Source of the DNA: an uncultured Muribaculum sp.
GTDB taxonomy: Bacteria; Bacteroidota; Bacteroidia; Bacteroidales; Muribaculaceae
DNA: 64,000 bases
Direction: 5' to 3'
Assembly: GCA_910587665.1 (NCBI GenBank)
Contig: CAJUMZ010000017.1
Location: forward strand, 7,714 to 71,713
The notes under the pieces were generated by a model, which saw nothing but the letters and a program-made list of their open reading frames with translations, was not told where the DNA came from and ran no database searches. Below, piece by piece: positions 26,987 through 36,146 of this stretch (position 1 is its first letter; every line of letters starts with the position of its first letter). The position numbers were made by a program, and so were the translations under genes.

Positions 26987-27007
26987 CTTTTGTTATTAAA
27001 CACCCTC

Positions 27008-28369
27008 TTAGAAATGCACGGGGTTGTTTGCGCGCAGGTCTTCCGGCAATTCGCTTAGCTCTTCCTTGACAGCCTGCTTGCTTCCGTTCTGCACCGCCGT
27101 GCGACTTACGCTGAGCATCGCGCCGAAGGCTATAGAGGTGACGAGTATCGACGTGCCGCCTTTGGAGATCAGCGGCAACGGCTGTCCCGACACGGGAAAC
27201 GCCCCGGTAGTGATAGCCATGTGGAAGAGCGCCTGAAGCACTATCATCACAGCCATGCCTATGACAAGAAGCACCGGGAATGCGCGATGACATTTCCTTG
27301 CAATCACGCCGGCTCGTGCGAGAAGCGCGAGATAAAGCAGCAGAAGGAAAAATCCGCCTATGAATCCGAGGTCCTCAAGGATGATTGCAAATATGTAGTC
27401 GGAAAAAGCGAGTGGCAATCGTGCGGTCTCGCGGGAGTTTCCGGGAAATACCCCGATCAGGCCGCCGTTTGCCTGAGCCATGTAGGAATATTGCTCCTGA
27501 CGGTTGGTGGCGGTTATCGGCTCTTCATATTTCGGCGTGGATGAGAAATAACGGTTGACTCGCGCCTCCCAGGTGTGATGGCGCTGGTTGGCCACATCTT
27601 CCGGAGCGTTGGTCACGGCCGTCACGGCCGGTGTCTCCGGCCGGTCCTTGTCGGAAAAGACATCTTTCAGCATAAATGCGCCGAGTGCGATCACCGAGTA
27701 TACGCATCCCACTACCAGCAGTTTTTTCCACTCCGTGCCGCCGAGCACCATCATCGCGCCGCTGATCATCATGAGCAATATGGTGTTGGTGAGCCCCTGC
27801 TTGAACAGTACGGCGCCAAAGGCAAGCACCCACAGTGCCGACCATATTATGCCGCTGTTTTCCACGCCGATGCTCTTTTTCTGTGACCGTGCCATTATTC
27901 GCGCCACTACAAGTACCGCCGACATCTTTATAAATTCCGACGGTTGAATGGTGATGCCGAATAGGCTGACACTGCGCCTTGCCCCGTTGACAATCTCGCC
28001 GAACGCGCTTACATAGATCATTGCCAGGAGGCTGACTCCGGCAAGTATCCATGTCAGACCGAAAAACCATTTATAATGTACCTTTTCAAGTGTCCATACG
28101 ATTGCCACGCCCACTGCAAGCATGATGCAGTGGCGGAGTATCGGGCCATAGACGCCCGCCGAAGCCACCTCTCGGCTTGACGCGCTGTACAGCTCTATGA
28201 CCGAGATAAGGCATAGCGTGATGAAGATGCCCCATATCGACTTGTCGCCGTGACGCTTGTAAGGGATGGCGCTTGTGGCGGTTGCGGCAGGGGTTGCCGC
28301 GGTAGTCGCGGGAGCACCTGCGGTCGCAGCCTCGGCTGTGCCAAACATGTATGAATCGTTATCGCTCAT
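27008..28369 (-). CDS. ftsW: Peptidoglycan polymerase FtsW (SEDS family)
   Basis: FtsW is the septal SEDS glycosyltransferase that polymerises lipid II with its partner PBP. The 453-residue protein has about ten membrane segments; the conserved parts are ARRSVSLFGITIQPSEFIK near the middle, QANGGLIGVFPGN and the C-terminal TGAFPVSGQPLPLISKGGTS. An N-terminal Ala/Thr-rich tail of about 35 residues precedes the first helix. A longer loop (PETPAVTAVTNAPEDVANQR) lies before the QANGG segment. It sits between murD and murG, where FtsW, rather than RodA, is expected. Confidence 0.94.
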   Translation of the reverse strand: MSDNDSYMFGTAEAATAGAPATTAATPAATATSAIPYKRHGDKSIWGIFITLCLISVIELYSASSREVASAGVYGPILRHCIMLAVGVAIVWTLEKVHYKWFFGLTWILAGVSLLAMIYVSAFGEIVNGARRSVSLFGITIQPSEFIKMSAVLVVARIMARSQKKSIGVENSGIIWSALWVLAFGAVLFKQGLTNTILLMMISGAMMVLGGTEWKKLLVVGCVYSVIALGAFMLKDVFSDKDRPETPAVTAVTNAPEDVANQRHHTWEARVNRYFSSTPKYEEPITATNRQEQYSYMAQANGGLIGVFPGNSRETARLPLAFSDYIFAIILEDLGFIGGFFLLLLYLALLARAGVIARKCHRAFPVLLVIGMAVMIVLQALFHMAITTGAFPVSGQPLPLISKGGTSILVTSIAFGAMLSVSRTAVQNGSKQAVKEELSELPEDLRANNPVHF

Positions 28370-28412
28370 TTTTACTTTTCAGGGTGTTTTTCTTTATATG
28401 TTTTGTGACATG

Positions 28413-29768
28413 TCACTTGTTGAGACGCTTTACCGCCGCCTTGAACTGCTCGCCGCGATCCTCGTAGCTCTTGAACAGGTCAAAGCTCGCGCAGCAGGGC
28501 GAAAGTAGTACTGTGTCACCTTCGGAAGCGACGGCCGCACACCGGCTCACCGCCTCTTCAAGCGAATGGGTGTCATATATCGCATCGGTCTTTCCGGCGA
28601 AGAAGTCGAGAAGCTTGGAATTATCCTTGCCCATGCACACTATTGCCTTTACCTTTTTCCCTACAAGCTGTTCGATCTCGGTATAGTCGTTGCCTTTGTC
28701 CTTTCCGCCGAGGATAAGGACTGTGTTGCGGGTGTCGGGCATGCTTTCGAGCGCATACCAGCATGAATTCACATTGGTGGCCTTGGAGTCGTTGATATAG
28801 CGCACCCCGTCGATGGTGTCGACATATTCAAGGCGGTGCTCCACTCCGTCGAAGTCTTCAAGGGCACGGCGGATAACATCTTTTTTGATGTCGAGAAGAC
28901 ATGCCGACAATCCTGCCGCCATCGAGTTGTATAGATTGTGGAGTCCCTGGAGCGACAGCTCCTTTCGCGGCATGGATAGGGATGTGTGGGTGGTATGGAG
29001 TATCAGCTCGCCGTTTTCATCCACATAAGCGTCGGAATTTTGCTCGAAATGCTCGCTGAATGGGTAGAGCTTGGCCTCGGTGTCCATATTTTTCAACTGA
29101 GCCGTGATCACCGGGTCATCCTGCCAGAATATGAATGCGTCTTCGGGAGTCTGGTTGCGGATAATGCGGAACTTGGCGTTGATATAGTTCTGCATCTTAT
29201 GGTCGTAGCGGTCCATGTGGTCGGGGGTGATGTTGAGCATCACGGCGATGTTGGCCTTGAAATCATACATGTTTTCAAGCTGGAAGCTGCTGAGTTCGAT
29301 CACATATACGTCGTGGGGATCGCGCGACACCTGCAGGGCGAGGCTCTTGCCCACATTTCCGGCAAGCCCTACGTTGATTCCCGCGTTTTTCAGTATGTGG
29401 TAGGTGAGCAGGGTGGTGGTAGTCTTGCCGTTGCTACCGGTGATACATACCATCTTGGCATCGGTAAACCGCCCGGCAAACTCTATCTCGGAGATGACCG
29501 GGATATTCTGCGATGCTATTTTCTGCATGATCGGTGCGGTAGGGGGTATGCCGGGGCTCTTCACCACTTCGGTGGCGTTGAGTATGAGTGATTCCGTGTG
29601 ACCACCCTCCTCATAGGGGATGCACTCTTTTTCGAGTTGTTCCTTATAGTGTGGCGGTATCATGCCGAAGTCGGAAAGAAACACGTCGAAGCCTTTGTCC
29701 TTGGCAAGGATTGCCGCTCCTACGCCGCTTTCGCCGCCGCCCAATATTACTATGCGATTCCGTGTCAT
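28413..29768 (-). CDS. murD: UDP-N-acetylmuramoylalanine--D-glutamate ligase
   Basis: MurD adds D-Glu to UDP-MurNAc-L-Ala. The start is the ATG at 29768 (MTRNRIVILGGGESGVGAAI); the open frame extends much further upstream but that part lies antisense to nothing and simply overlaps mraY. The 451-residue product has the ATP loop ITGSNGKTTTTL at 109-120, NITPDHMDRYDHKM, and the C-terminal NDSKATNVNS motif. Its start codon shares one base with the mraY stop, the usual tight spacing of this cluster. Confidence 0.96.
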   Translation of the reverse strand: MTRNRIVILGGGESGVGAAILAKDKGFDVFLSDFGMIPPHYKEQLEKECIPYEEGGHTESLILNATEVVKSPGIPPTAPIMQKIASQNIPVISEIEFAGRFTDAKMVCITGSNGKTTTTLLTYHILKNAGINVGLAGNVGKSLALQVSRDPHDVYVIELSSFQLENMYDFKANIAVMLNITPDHMDRYDHKMQNYINAKFRIIRNQTPEDAFIFWQDDPVITAQLKNMDTEAKLYPFSEHFEQNSDAYVDENGELILHTTHTSLSMPRKELSLQGLHNLYNSMAAGLSACLLDIKKDVIRRALEDFDGVEHRLEYVDTIDGVRYINDSKATNVNSCWYALESMPDTRNTVLILGGKDKGNDYTEIEQLVGKKVKAIVCMGKDNSKLLDFFAGKTDAIYDTHSLEEAVSRCAAVASEGDTVLLSPCCASFDLFKSYEDRGEQFKAAVKRLNK

Positions 29769-31027
29769 TATCTTATTTTTAGTGTGACAAATGTGATTAC
29801 TGCGAGAAATATGCCTATGATCCAGAAGCGTGTTACAATCTTGGATTCGGGGATTGCCGTGTAGGGGCGTTGGATAAGCGCCTGTATTGAGCCTCCGGGT
29901 TTCTGGTAATGGTGGTGGAGCGGTGTCATTTTGAATACACGTTTTCCCTCGCCGCTTTTTCGCTTGGTGTATTTGAAGTAAGCTACCTGGAGTATCACCG
30001 ACAGGTCCTCGATGAAGAAGATCGCGCAGAGTATCGGCAACAGCAGCTCCTTGCGTATCAGTATGGCGAATACCGCGATTATGCCGCCGAGCGTGAGGCT
30101 TCCGGTGTCGCCCATGAATACCTGGGCGGGATAGGCGTTGTACCACAGGAAGCCGATAAGCGCGCCTATGAATGCCGCCATGTACACCACAAGCTCCTCG
30201 GAGCCGGGGATATACATGATGTTGAGGTAGGAGGAATATATGATATTCGCCCCAAGGTATGCCATGATGGCAAGTGCCGTGCCTATTATAGCCGAGGTGC
30301 CGGTGGCAAGTCCGTCAAGACCGTCGGTAAGATTGGCGCCGTTGGATGTTGCGGTGACAACAAATATTACTACGAGTACAAACAACACCCATCCGCCTGT
30401 CGCGGCATATTTACCCATCCACTGCGTGAAATAGGCGTAGTTGAAGTTGTTGTTTTTTACAAAGGGGATGGTGGTCTGCGGCGACTTTATGTTTTCAGCT
30501 TTATATTCGACCACGATCTCATGGTTTTCGACATTTTCAGTCTCGACATTTTCCCTCATGGTGATGGCCGGACTGAATACCATGGTCAGTCCTACGATAA
30601 GTCCGAGTCCTACCTGGCCAACGATTTTGAACTTGCCTTTAAGCCCGTCTTTGTCGCGTCGCGCCACCTTGATATAGTCGTCGAGAAATCCGAGTGTGCC
30701 GAGCCACAGTGTCGCTACGAGCATGAGCAGCATGTAGACGTTGCTCAGGTTGCCTACCAGCAGACAGGGTATCAGGATGGAGATTATGATGATGACGCCG
30801 CCCATAGTCGGGGTGCCGGTCTTTTTCATCTGTCCTTCAAGGCCGAGGTCACGGATAATTTCGCCTACCTGCATCAGCTGCAGCCGGTCAATGATACGCC
30901 TTCCGAACACGATGGCGATAAACAGCGACAGCACAAGGGCGGCTCCGGAGCGGAATGTGATGTAGTCCATCAGTCGCGCGCCGGGGAAACCGAGCTGTCC
31001 GAGATAGTTAAAGAGATAGTATAACAT
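29768..31027 (-). CDS. mraY: Phospho-N-acetylmuramoyl-pentapeptide transferase
   Basis: MraY transfers phospho-MurNAc-pentapeptide to undecaprenyl phosphate, making lipid I in the inner membrane. The 419-residue protein is longer than the 360 of E. coli because of an extra loop around residues 165-210 (ENVETENVENHEIVVEYKAE), which I believe is common in Bacteroidetes. Key motifs: TPTMGGVIIIISILIPCLL, FLDDYIKV, NLTDGLDGLATG, and the C-terminal HHH motif in MTPLHHHYQKPG. It lies between murE and murD. Confidence 0.96.
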   Translation of the reverse strand: MLYYLFNYLGQLGFPGARLMDYITFRSGAALVLSLFIAIVFGRRIIDRLQLMQVGEIIRDLGLEGQMKKTGTPTMGGVIIIISILIPCLLVGNLSNVYMLLMLVATLWLGTLGFLDDYIKVARRDKDGLKGKFKIVGQVGLGLIVGLTMVFSPAITMRENVETENVENHEIVVEYKAENIKSPQTTIPFVKNNNFNYAYFTQWMGKYAATGGWVLFVLVVIFVVTATSNGANLTDGLDGLATGTSAIIGTALAIMAYLGANIIYSSYLNIMYIPGSEELVVYMAAFIGALIGFLWYNAYPAQVFMGDTGSLTLGGIIAVFAILIRKELLLPILCAIFFIEDLSVILQVAYFKYTKRKSGEGKRVFKMTPLHHHYQKPGGSIQALIQRPYTAIPESKIVTRFWIIGIFLAVITFVTLKIR

Positions 31028-31039
31028 GTCGAATTATGG

Positions 31040-32500
31040 TTATGCTTCGGTGGCAAACAGTTCCTTTACTACTTCGCGGTCGTCGAAGTGATGCTTGACA
31101 CCCTTTATTTCCTGATAGTCCTCGTGGCCCTTGCCTGCGATAAGTATTACGTCGCCGGCACCTGCGAGCGCGCCGGCGGTGCGTATTGCCTCGCGGCGGT
31201 CAACGATGCTGAGGGTCTTTTTCTTTCCTTCGATATCAAGTCCGGCTTCCATGTCGCGGAGTATCTCGGCGGGGTCTTCGTCGCGGGGATTGTCGGAAGT
31301 GAGTATGAGCCGGTCGCTACGGAGCGACGCCTCTTTTGCCATGATGGGACGTTTACCTTTGTCTCGGTTGCCGCCGGCGCCTACCACAGTGATTATCGAG
31401 CCGCGGTTGCCTACCACCTCACGTATCGCCTGAAGCACGTTGACTACGGCGTCGGGGGTGTGGGCATAGTCGACTATCGCGGTGTAGCCCTTGGGGGAGT
31501 GGAATGCCTGGAAGCGACCGGCTACAGGCACGAGACGGCTCATGTTGACAAGTATCTCCTCGTTGTCCCAGCCGAGGAGCACCGACGCTCCGTAGACTGC
31601 CGTCAAGTTGTAGGCGTTGAACTTTCCGGTGAAAAGCACTTCCACCTCCCTGCCGTTGAAGCTCATGGTCGTGCCGTCAAGACGGCTCTCGATCACACGC
31701 CCCGTGAAGTCGGCGCGTGTGCGCAGGGAGTAGGTGTAGCGTCGGGCATCGGTGTTTTGCAGCATCACCTCTCCTACTTTGTCGTCAAGGTTGGTGAGTG
31801 CAAACGCGCTTGCCGGCAGCCCGTCGAAAAATGATTTCTTAGCTGCGAGATATGCCTCGACTGTCTTGTGGTAGTCGAGATGGTCGCGGGTGAGATTGGA
31901 GAATATGCCGCCTGCAAAGTGCAGTCCCGCGATGCGGTGCTGGTGGGCGGCGTGGGAGCTGACCTCCATTGACGCGTAGGAGCATCCCGCCTCCACCATA
32001 CGGCGAAGAAGCGCGTTGATGGTCAATGGGTCGGGGGTCGTCTGGTTGGTTGGTACAGCCTCGGTCTCGATATAGTTGCACACGGTGGAGAGCAAGCCCG
32101 CCTTATAGCCCATCAGCCGCGCCATCTCATAGATGAGGGTGGCGGTGGTGGTCTTTCCGTTGGTGCCGGTGACGCCTACGAGCTTCAGCTTGCGGGAAGG
32201 ATTGTCCCACCACTCCGAGGCGAGATATCCGAGAGCGACCGCCGAGTCGCTTACCTTTATGTAGGTGATTGATGTTTCGAGAAATTCGGGAAATTCCTCA
32301 CATACGATCGCTGCTACACCGCTGTATTGCAGCAACGGTATGAAAGAGTGTCCGTCGACATTTGTGCCGCGCACGGCTACGAATAGGGAGCCTGTGGTGA
32401 CTTTGCGGGAATCGCTGACCACATCGGTGATGACCTTGTCGTCAGATCCGATTATTTCTTCCACCAGAATTGAGGAGAGCAGTGTTGTGAGAGATTTCAT
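31040..32500 (-). CDS. murE: UDP-MurNAc-tripeptide synthetase, meso-DAP type
   Basis: MurE adds the third residue of the stem peptide. The 486-residue protein has the ATP loop VGVTGTNGKTTTATL (109-123), the carbamylated-lysine region and, decisively, DNPR in TSDNPRDEDPAEI near residue 402, the signature of enzymes using meso-diaminopimelate rather than lysine. This agrees with dapB elsewhere in the window. The next gene, mraY, starts 13 bases downstream; upstream ftsI ends 46 bases away. Confidence 0.96.
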   Translation of the reverse strand: MKSLTTLLSSILVEEIIGSDDKVITDVVSDSRKVTTGSLFVAVRGTNVDGHSFIPLLQYSGVAAIVCEEFPEFLETSITYIKVSDSAVALGYLASEWWDNPSRKLKLVGVTGTNGKTTTATLIYEMARLMGYKAGLLSTVCNYIETEAVPTNQTTPDPLTINALLRRMVEAGCSYASMEVSSHAAHQHRIAGLHFAGGIFSNLTRDHLDYHKTVEAYLAAKKSFFDGLPASAFALTNLDDKVGEVMLQNTDARRYTYSLRTRADFTGRVIESRLDGTTMSFNGREVEVLFTGKFNAYNLTAVYGASVLLGWDNEEILVNMSRLVPVAGRFQAFHSPKGYTAIVDYAHTPDAVVNVLQAIREVVGNRGSIITVVGAGGNRDKGKRPIMAKEASLRSDRLILTSDNPRDEDPAEILRDMEAGLDIEGKKKTLSIVDRREAIRTAGALAGAGDVILIAGKGHEDYQEIKGVKHHFDDREVVKELFATEA

Positions 32501-32545
32501 ATCGTGGTTGATTTATGTTGTTGTCTTTTGTTTGGGTCTGTTTTT

Positions 32546-34627
32546 TTATTGTGCAAGTGTCAGTACAATGCGTTGTCCCGGGGTTATTCTTGTGCCGGGA
32601 GCGAGTGACTGGGCGACCACATAGCCGGAGCCGTTTATCTTGACGTCGACGCCCGACTTTTCAAGTAAGTGGATGGCGTCGCGCAGGTTGTAGCCTACCA
32701 CGCTCGGTATGCCTTGCGAAGTCTTGCGCGGCTCGAAATAGCGCATCGGCCCCATTTCGAGGCGGCTGCGGAGATGGTTGAAGCGTTCGCGGTTTGCCGT
32801 GGCATATAGCGTCGGGCGCGTATCTTTGGGAGTGCAGTCGCGGTAATCGGAACTGTTTTCAAGCATTCCGCGCGAATACATTTTCAGGGCGATGTTTTTC
32901 AGGACAGTGCCCGATGTGCTGGCGGCGCCAAACATGTTCTGCTTCGGGTAGCATGTAAGCACGATGCAGGAGTAGAGCGGATTTTCGGCGGGGAAGAAGC
33001 CGCAGAATGCAAGACGCTTTTTGCTTGTGTTATAGCCGCTGCCGTCGATTACGTAGCAGGTGCCGGTCTTGCCGGCTATCTTTACTCGGTCGTTGCGCAG
33101 GAGCTTGCCGGTGCCATGCTCTCCCCACACTACGTTGGTGAGCATCATACGCATCAGCTCGGCGTTTTTCGACGAGCATGCCCTGCCGTCGCCCATATAG
33201 GAGATCGGAAGCACCGAGTCGGTATCAGCCCCTAAGAGCTGATCGACAAGCCGGGGCTTTACATAGATGCCGTCATTGGCGATGGCGTTGTAGATCGACA
33301 GGGTGTAGAGCGGGGGGATTTCGGTGGTGTAGCCGTAACACATGCGTGAAAGGGCTATCCTTCCTCCGCGATTGCTTGCCACGGAGTCGATGCGCGGGGG
33401 GCGTTCACCGGCTATACCGGTATTCATCGGGTCAAGAAATCCGAGTTTCTTAAGCCGGGAGTAGAATGCCCCGGGATTCTCGCCGTAGCGCGACGTGATG
33501 ATTTTTGCCATGCCGATGTTTGACGAGCGTTCGATCACTTCACGGACACGCATCGACGGAGCGCCGTGGGAGTCGGTTATCGCCCTTCCGCCGGCGTAGG
33601 GGAAGGAGTAGCCGGTCTCTATCATATCCTCGACATTTTTCACGATGCCGTCTTCAAGAGCTATCATCATGGAGAGGGTCTTGACCACGGAGCCGGGTTC
33701 GTAGCCGAGTACGGCACGGTTCATTCCCTCGATGTATTCGTCGGAGTAAGGACTTTTTTCCAGATTGGAGATGGCGCGGATATTTCCGGTCTTGACTTCC
33801 ATGAGCACGGCGACACCCCAGTCGGCGTTGCAGGCGGTGAGCACGTTGTTAAGCTCGTTTTCCACGATGTCCTGCATGTTGATGTCGATGGTGGTGCGGA
33901 TGTTGTAGCCGGGAGTCGGCGGTATGTCGGTCCAGTTGACGATATCCTTGGTCAGAGGCACTTTCTTTGCCACGCCCGGCTTGCCGTAGAGCAGGGAGTC
34001 GAGGGCGCGTTCAAGTCCGGAAATGCCATGGGTCTGTCCGGTCACGGAGTCGATGCCTACGCCGCCCACGCTTCGGCGCGCCATTGCGCCGTAAGGGTTG
34101 ACGCGGCGGTTTATGCGTTCGCGGGTAAGTCCGTTTTTATTTGGATTCTTGATGCAGAAGAAGGGGAATGTGCGCAGCAGCTGATACTGCGAGTAAGATA
34201 TGTTGGAGAGTATTTTGTAAGCTCGCGGCCGCTTGCTTTTGTCGGTGATGTCCATTGGTTTTTTCAGCCTTTTTACCCATTCTTCTCGTGTGCGCACCGG
34301 GAAATGCAGAGCGAGCGAGTCGGCGAGCGAGTCGATGGCAAGCAGGTACCGCCCCTCGAGGAATCGTTCGCTTCGGAAGTCTATGCGGATGGTATAGAAG
34401 CACAGGTTGGTGGCGAGAATCTGACCGTTGTCCGACAGGATGTCGCCGCGCTCGGGGCGTATGGTGTCGGTGCGCGACAGCTCGACCATCGCCTTGGCAT
34501 TCCATTTTGGCGCGGAAAGCACCGTGTTGTCAAGCGCGAAATACACCACTCTTGCCACAAGTAGCATGAGCAGGGCAATCACTAAGAGAAAGCGAAACAA
34601 TATGTGGGTGCGGTTTTCCTTTTTCAT
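32546..34627 (-). CDS. ftsI: Septal penicillin-binding protein transpeptidase (FtsI/PBP3) with PASTA domain
   Basis: This class B PBP cross-links septal peptidoglycan. The 693-residue protein has one N-terminal membrane anchor (about 11-31), a dimerisation domain with RPERGDILSDNGQILATN (58-75), and a transpeptidase domain with SVVK (313-316), SSN (368-370) and KTG (520-522). The last 60 residues (SVVGYNLRDAIHLLEKSG to PGQRIVLTLAQ) form one PASTA domain, a muropeptide-sensing fold best known from Gram-positives but present in Bacteroidetes PBPs. Its ATG overlaps the ftsL stop by four bases. Confidence 0.95.
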   Translation of the reverse strand: MKKENRTHILFRFLLVIALLMLLVARVVYFALDNTVLSAPKWNAKAMVELSRTDTIRPERGDILSDNGQILATNLCFYTIRIDFRSERFLEGRYLLAIDSLADSLALHFPVRTREEWVKRLKKPMDITDKSKRPRAYKILSNISYSQYQLLRTFPFFCIKNPNKNGLTRERINRRVNPYGAMARRSVGGVGIDSVTGQTHGISGLERALDSLLYGKPGVAKKVPLTKDIVNWTDIPPTPGYNIRTTIDINMQDIVENELNNVLTACNADWGVAVLMEVKTGNIRAISNLEKSPYSDEYIEGMNRAVLGYEPGSVVKTLSMMIALEDGIVKNVEDMIETGYSFPYAGGRAITDSHGAPSMRVREVIERSSNIGMAKIITSRYGENPGAFYSRLKKLGFLDPMNTGIAGERPPRIDSVASNRGGRIALSRMCYGYTTEIPPLYTLSIYNAIANDGIYVKPRLVDQLLGADTDSVLPISYMGDGRACSSKNAELMRMMLTNVVWGEHGTGKLLRNDRVKIAGKTGTCYVIDGSGYNTSKKRLAFCGFFPAENPLYSCIVLTCYPKQNMFGAASTSGTVLKNIALKMYSRGMLENSSDYRDCTPKDTRPTLYATANRERFNHLRSRLEMGPMRYFEPRKTSQGIPSVVGYNLRDAIHLLEKSGVDVKINGSGYVVAQSLAPGTRITPGQRIVLTLAQ

Positions 34628-34980
34628 TGTGATGATTCGTTTTTGGTCAGCTTGTAGGGCGGCTGATCCTGAATTTTCAGATTAAGGCGCATGGTGTCGA
34701 CCATCTCCTGCATGGATGACTCGCGTATGCGGCTCATGTAGGTGCTCCGTTCGCGTATGCGTTCTGTCTCGACGATCTCAAGCTCCTGTTCAAGCTTGCG
34801 TATGTCTTCCATGCGGGTGAGACACTGATAGCGGTTGGTTATGTAGATAAGGATTGCCACAACCACGATAAATACCGACACCCAGTGCCTTTTGAAGAAA
34901 TCGAGCGAGAGTATGCGCCCGAAGATCAATTTCTTCAGGATGTTGTCGTCATTTTTTTTCTTTGTCGCCTGTTGTGCCAT
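34624..34980 (-). CDS. ftsL: FtsL-like division protein
   Basis: The 118-residue protein is a short bitopic membrane protein: a cytoplasmic Lys-rich tail, one membrane helix (HWVSVFIVVVAILIYITNRY, about 32-51) and a periplasmic coiled coil (RMEDIRKLEQELEIVETERI). This topology, and the position between rsmH and ftsI, define FtsL. FtsL forms a complex with FtsQ and FtsB that activates FtsW-FtsI. Primary sequence is poorly conserved, so the name rests on topology and neighbours. Confidence 0.85.
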   Translation of the reverse strand: MAQQATKKKNDDNILKKLIFGRILSLDFFKRHWVSVFIVVVAILIYITNRYQCLTRMEDIRKLEQELEIVETERIRERSTYMSRIRESSMQEMVDTMRLNLKIQDQPPYKLTKNESSQ

Positions 34981-35029
34981 AGCCTTTTGTTGTCGCTCTG
35001 TTGATGAATTGTGTCTTGCCGGTGATTGT

Positions 35030-35953
35030 TCACTCTATCTTTTCCGCTATTCGGAGTTTTGCGCTGCGTGCCCTCGGGTTTCGTTCGACTTCTTCTTCGG
35101 AGGCTGTCACCGGTTTGGATGTCAGTAGTTTCAGTGGCGACAACTTTTTGCCGTAGAAGTCTTGCTCTACCTTCCCTTCGAGATTGCCTGCGCGCATGAA
35201 GTTTTTGACAAGGCGGTCTTCAAGGGAGTGATAGGTGATCACTACCAGCCTGCCGCCCGGTTTCAGGGCATTCAGTGCCTGGGTAAGAAATGAGCCGAGG
35301 GCATCGATCTCGCCGTTGACGACTATGCGTAGAGCCTGAAACACCTGTGCAAGCTCTTTTTTCTCTTTTTTCGGATTGATGAGTGGATTGATGGCGGCAA
35401 GCAGCGATTCGACTGTCTCGATCGGTGATGCGTTGCGGACCTTTACTATCGCGGTCGCAAAGCGGCGCGCATTTTTCAGTTCACCGTAAAGGTATAGCGC
35501 ATCGGCAAGCTGTTCCTCGCTCCAATTGTTGACATACCATGCCGCAGAACGTGGTGCCTTGCGGTTCATGCGCATGTCAAGGGGGCCTTCCCAGCGGAAT
35601 GAGAAGCCGCGTTCAGGGTCATCGAAGTGGTGAAATGACACCCCGAGGTCGGCAAGTATGCCGTCGACGCCGTCTACATTGTAGTAGTGCAGGAAGTTAC
35701 GTAAAAACTTGAAGTTGCTATATACAAATGTAAACCGCGGGTCGTCAATGGCATTTTGACAGGCGTCGTAATCCTGGTCAAATCCATAGAGGTGTCCTGA
35801 CGCTGAAAGCTCATCTATAATCGCGCGCGAGTGACCGCCTCCGCCGAATGTTACATCCACATAGATGCCATCGGGCTTGATATCAAGCCCTTGGATGGTC
35901 TCTTTGAGAAGAGCGGGTATGTGATAGACTTCGGGTGAAATATTTGCGGTCAT
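35030..35953 (-). CDS. rsmH: 16S rRNA (cytosine(1402)-N(4))-methyltransferase
   Basis: RsmH (MraW) methylates N4 of C1402 in 16S rRNA using SAM. The 307-residue protein has the SAM motif DVTFGGGGHSRAIIDEL (33-49), LADLGVSFHHFDDPERGFSF and the C-terminal ITYHSLEDRLVKNFMR. It begins the dcw cluster here; mraZ, which normally precedes it, is not present in the upstream 190 bases. The gap to ftsL is 49 bases. Confidence 0.96.
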   Translation of the reverse strand: MTANISPEVYHIPALLKETIQGLDIKPDGIYVDVTFGGGGHSRAIIDELSASGHLYGFDQDYDACQNAIDDPRFTFVYSNFKFLRNFLHYYNVDGVDGILADLGVSFHHFDDPERGFSFRWEGPLDMRMNRKAPRSAAWYVNNWSEEQLADALYLYGELKNARRFATAIVKVRNASPIETVESLLAAINPLINPKKEKKELAQVFQALRIVVNGEIDALGSFLTQALNALKPGGRLVVITYHSLEDRLVKNFMRAGNLEGKVEQDFYGKKLSPLKLLTSKPVTASEEEVERNPRARSAKLRIAEKIE

Positions 35954-35973
35954 ATTGAGGCTAAATTAGGTTG

Positions 35974-35981
35974 TAAAGTTA
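35974..35981 (-). promoter_or_regulatory. Possible -7 element (TAACTTTA) in front of the dcw cluster
   Basis: The minus strand reads TAACTTTA, one mismatch from TAnnTTTG, 21 bases before the rsmH ATG. No better match is present in the intergenic region. Confidence 0.35.
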
Positions 35982-36070
35982 TGAAAAATCCATATAATTT
36001 ACATCCTCAAATTTTCTTTTTTTATAATAAATTTATCAACATGCGGTGAATAGCTCGCGAAAGCGTAAAC

Positions 36071-36102
36071 AAAAAAATGCCCCGGATGTTCTTGTCCGGG
36101 GC
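36071..36102 (-). terminator. Rho-independent terminator after sirtuin gene
   Basis: An eight-pair stem (GCCCCGGA 36079-36086 with TCCGGGGC 36095-36102) is followed on the minus strand by A and TTTTTTT (36077-36071). It separates the sirtuin transcript from the dcw cluster. Confidence 0.88.
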
Positions 36103-36146
36103 AAATATGTGAAATTTATTTACAAATGCAAATTTTTGACCTGTGT

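Noticed and set aside
29769..30146. Upstream extension of the murD reading frame
   Set aside because: It lies wholly inside mraY in another frame; the conserved MurD N terminus starts at the ATG at 29768.
29909..31024. Long plus-strand open frame of 371 codons opposite mraY
   Set aside because: It is antisense to a clearly conserved gene and its His/Tyr/Gly-rich composition is that of a shadow frame.
33566..34564. Plus-strand open frame of 332 codons opposite ftsI
   Set aside because: Shadow of ftsI in a GC-biased region; no recognisable protein.
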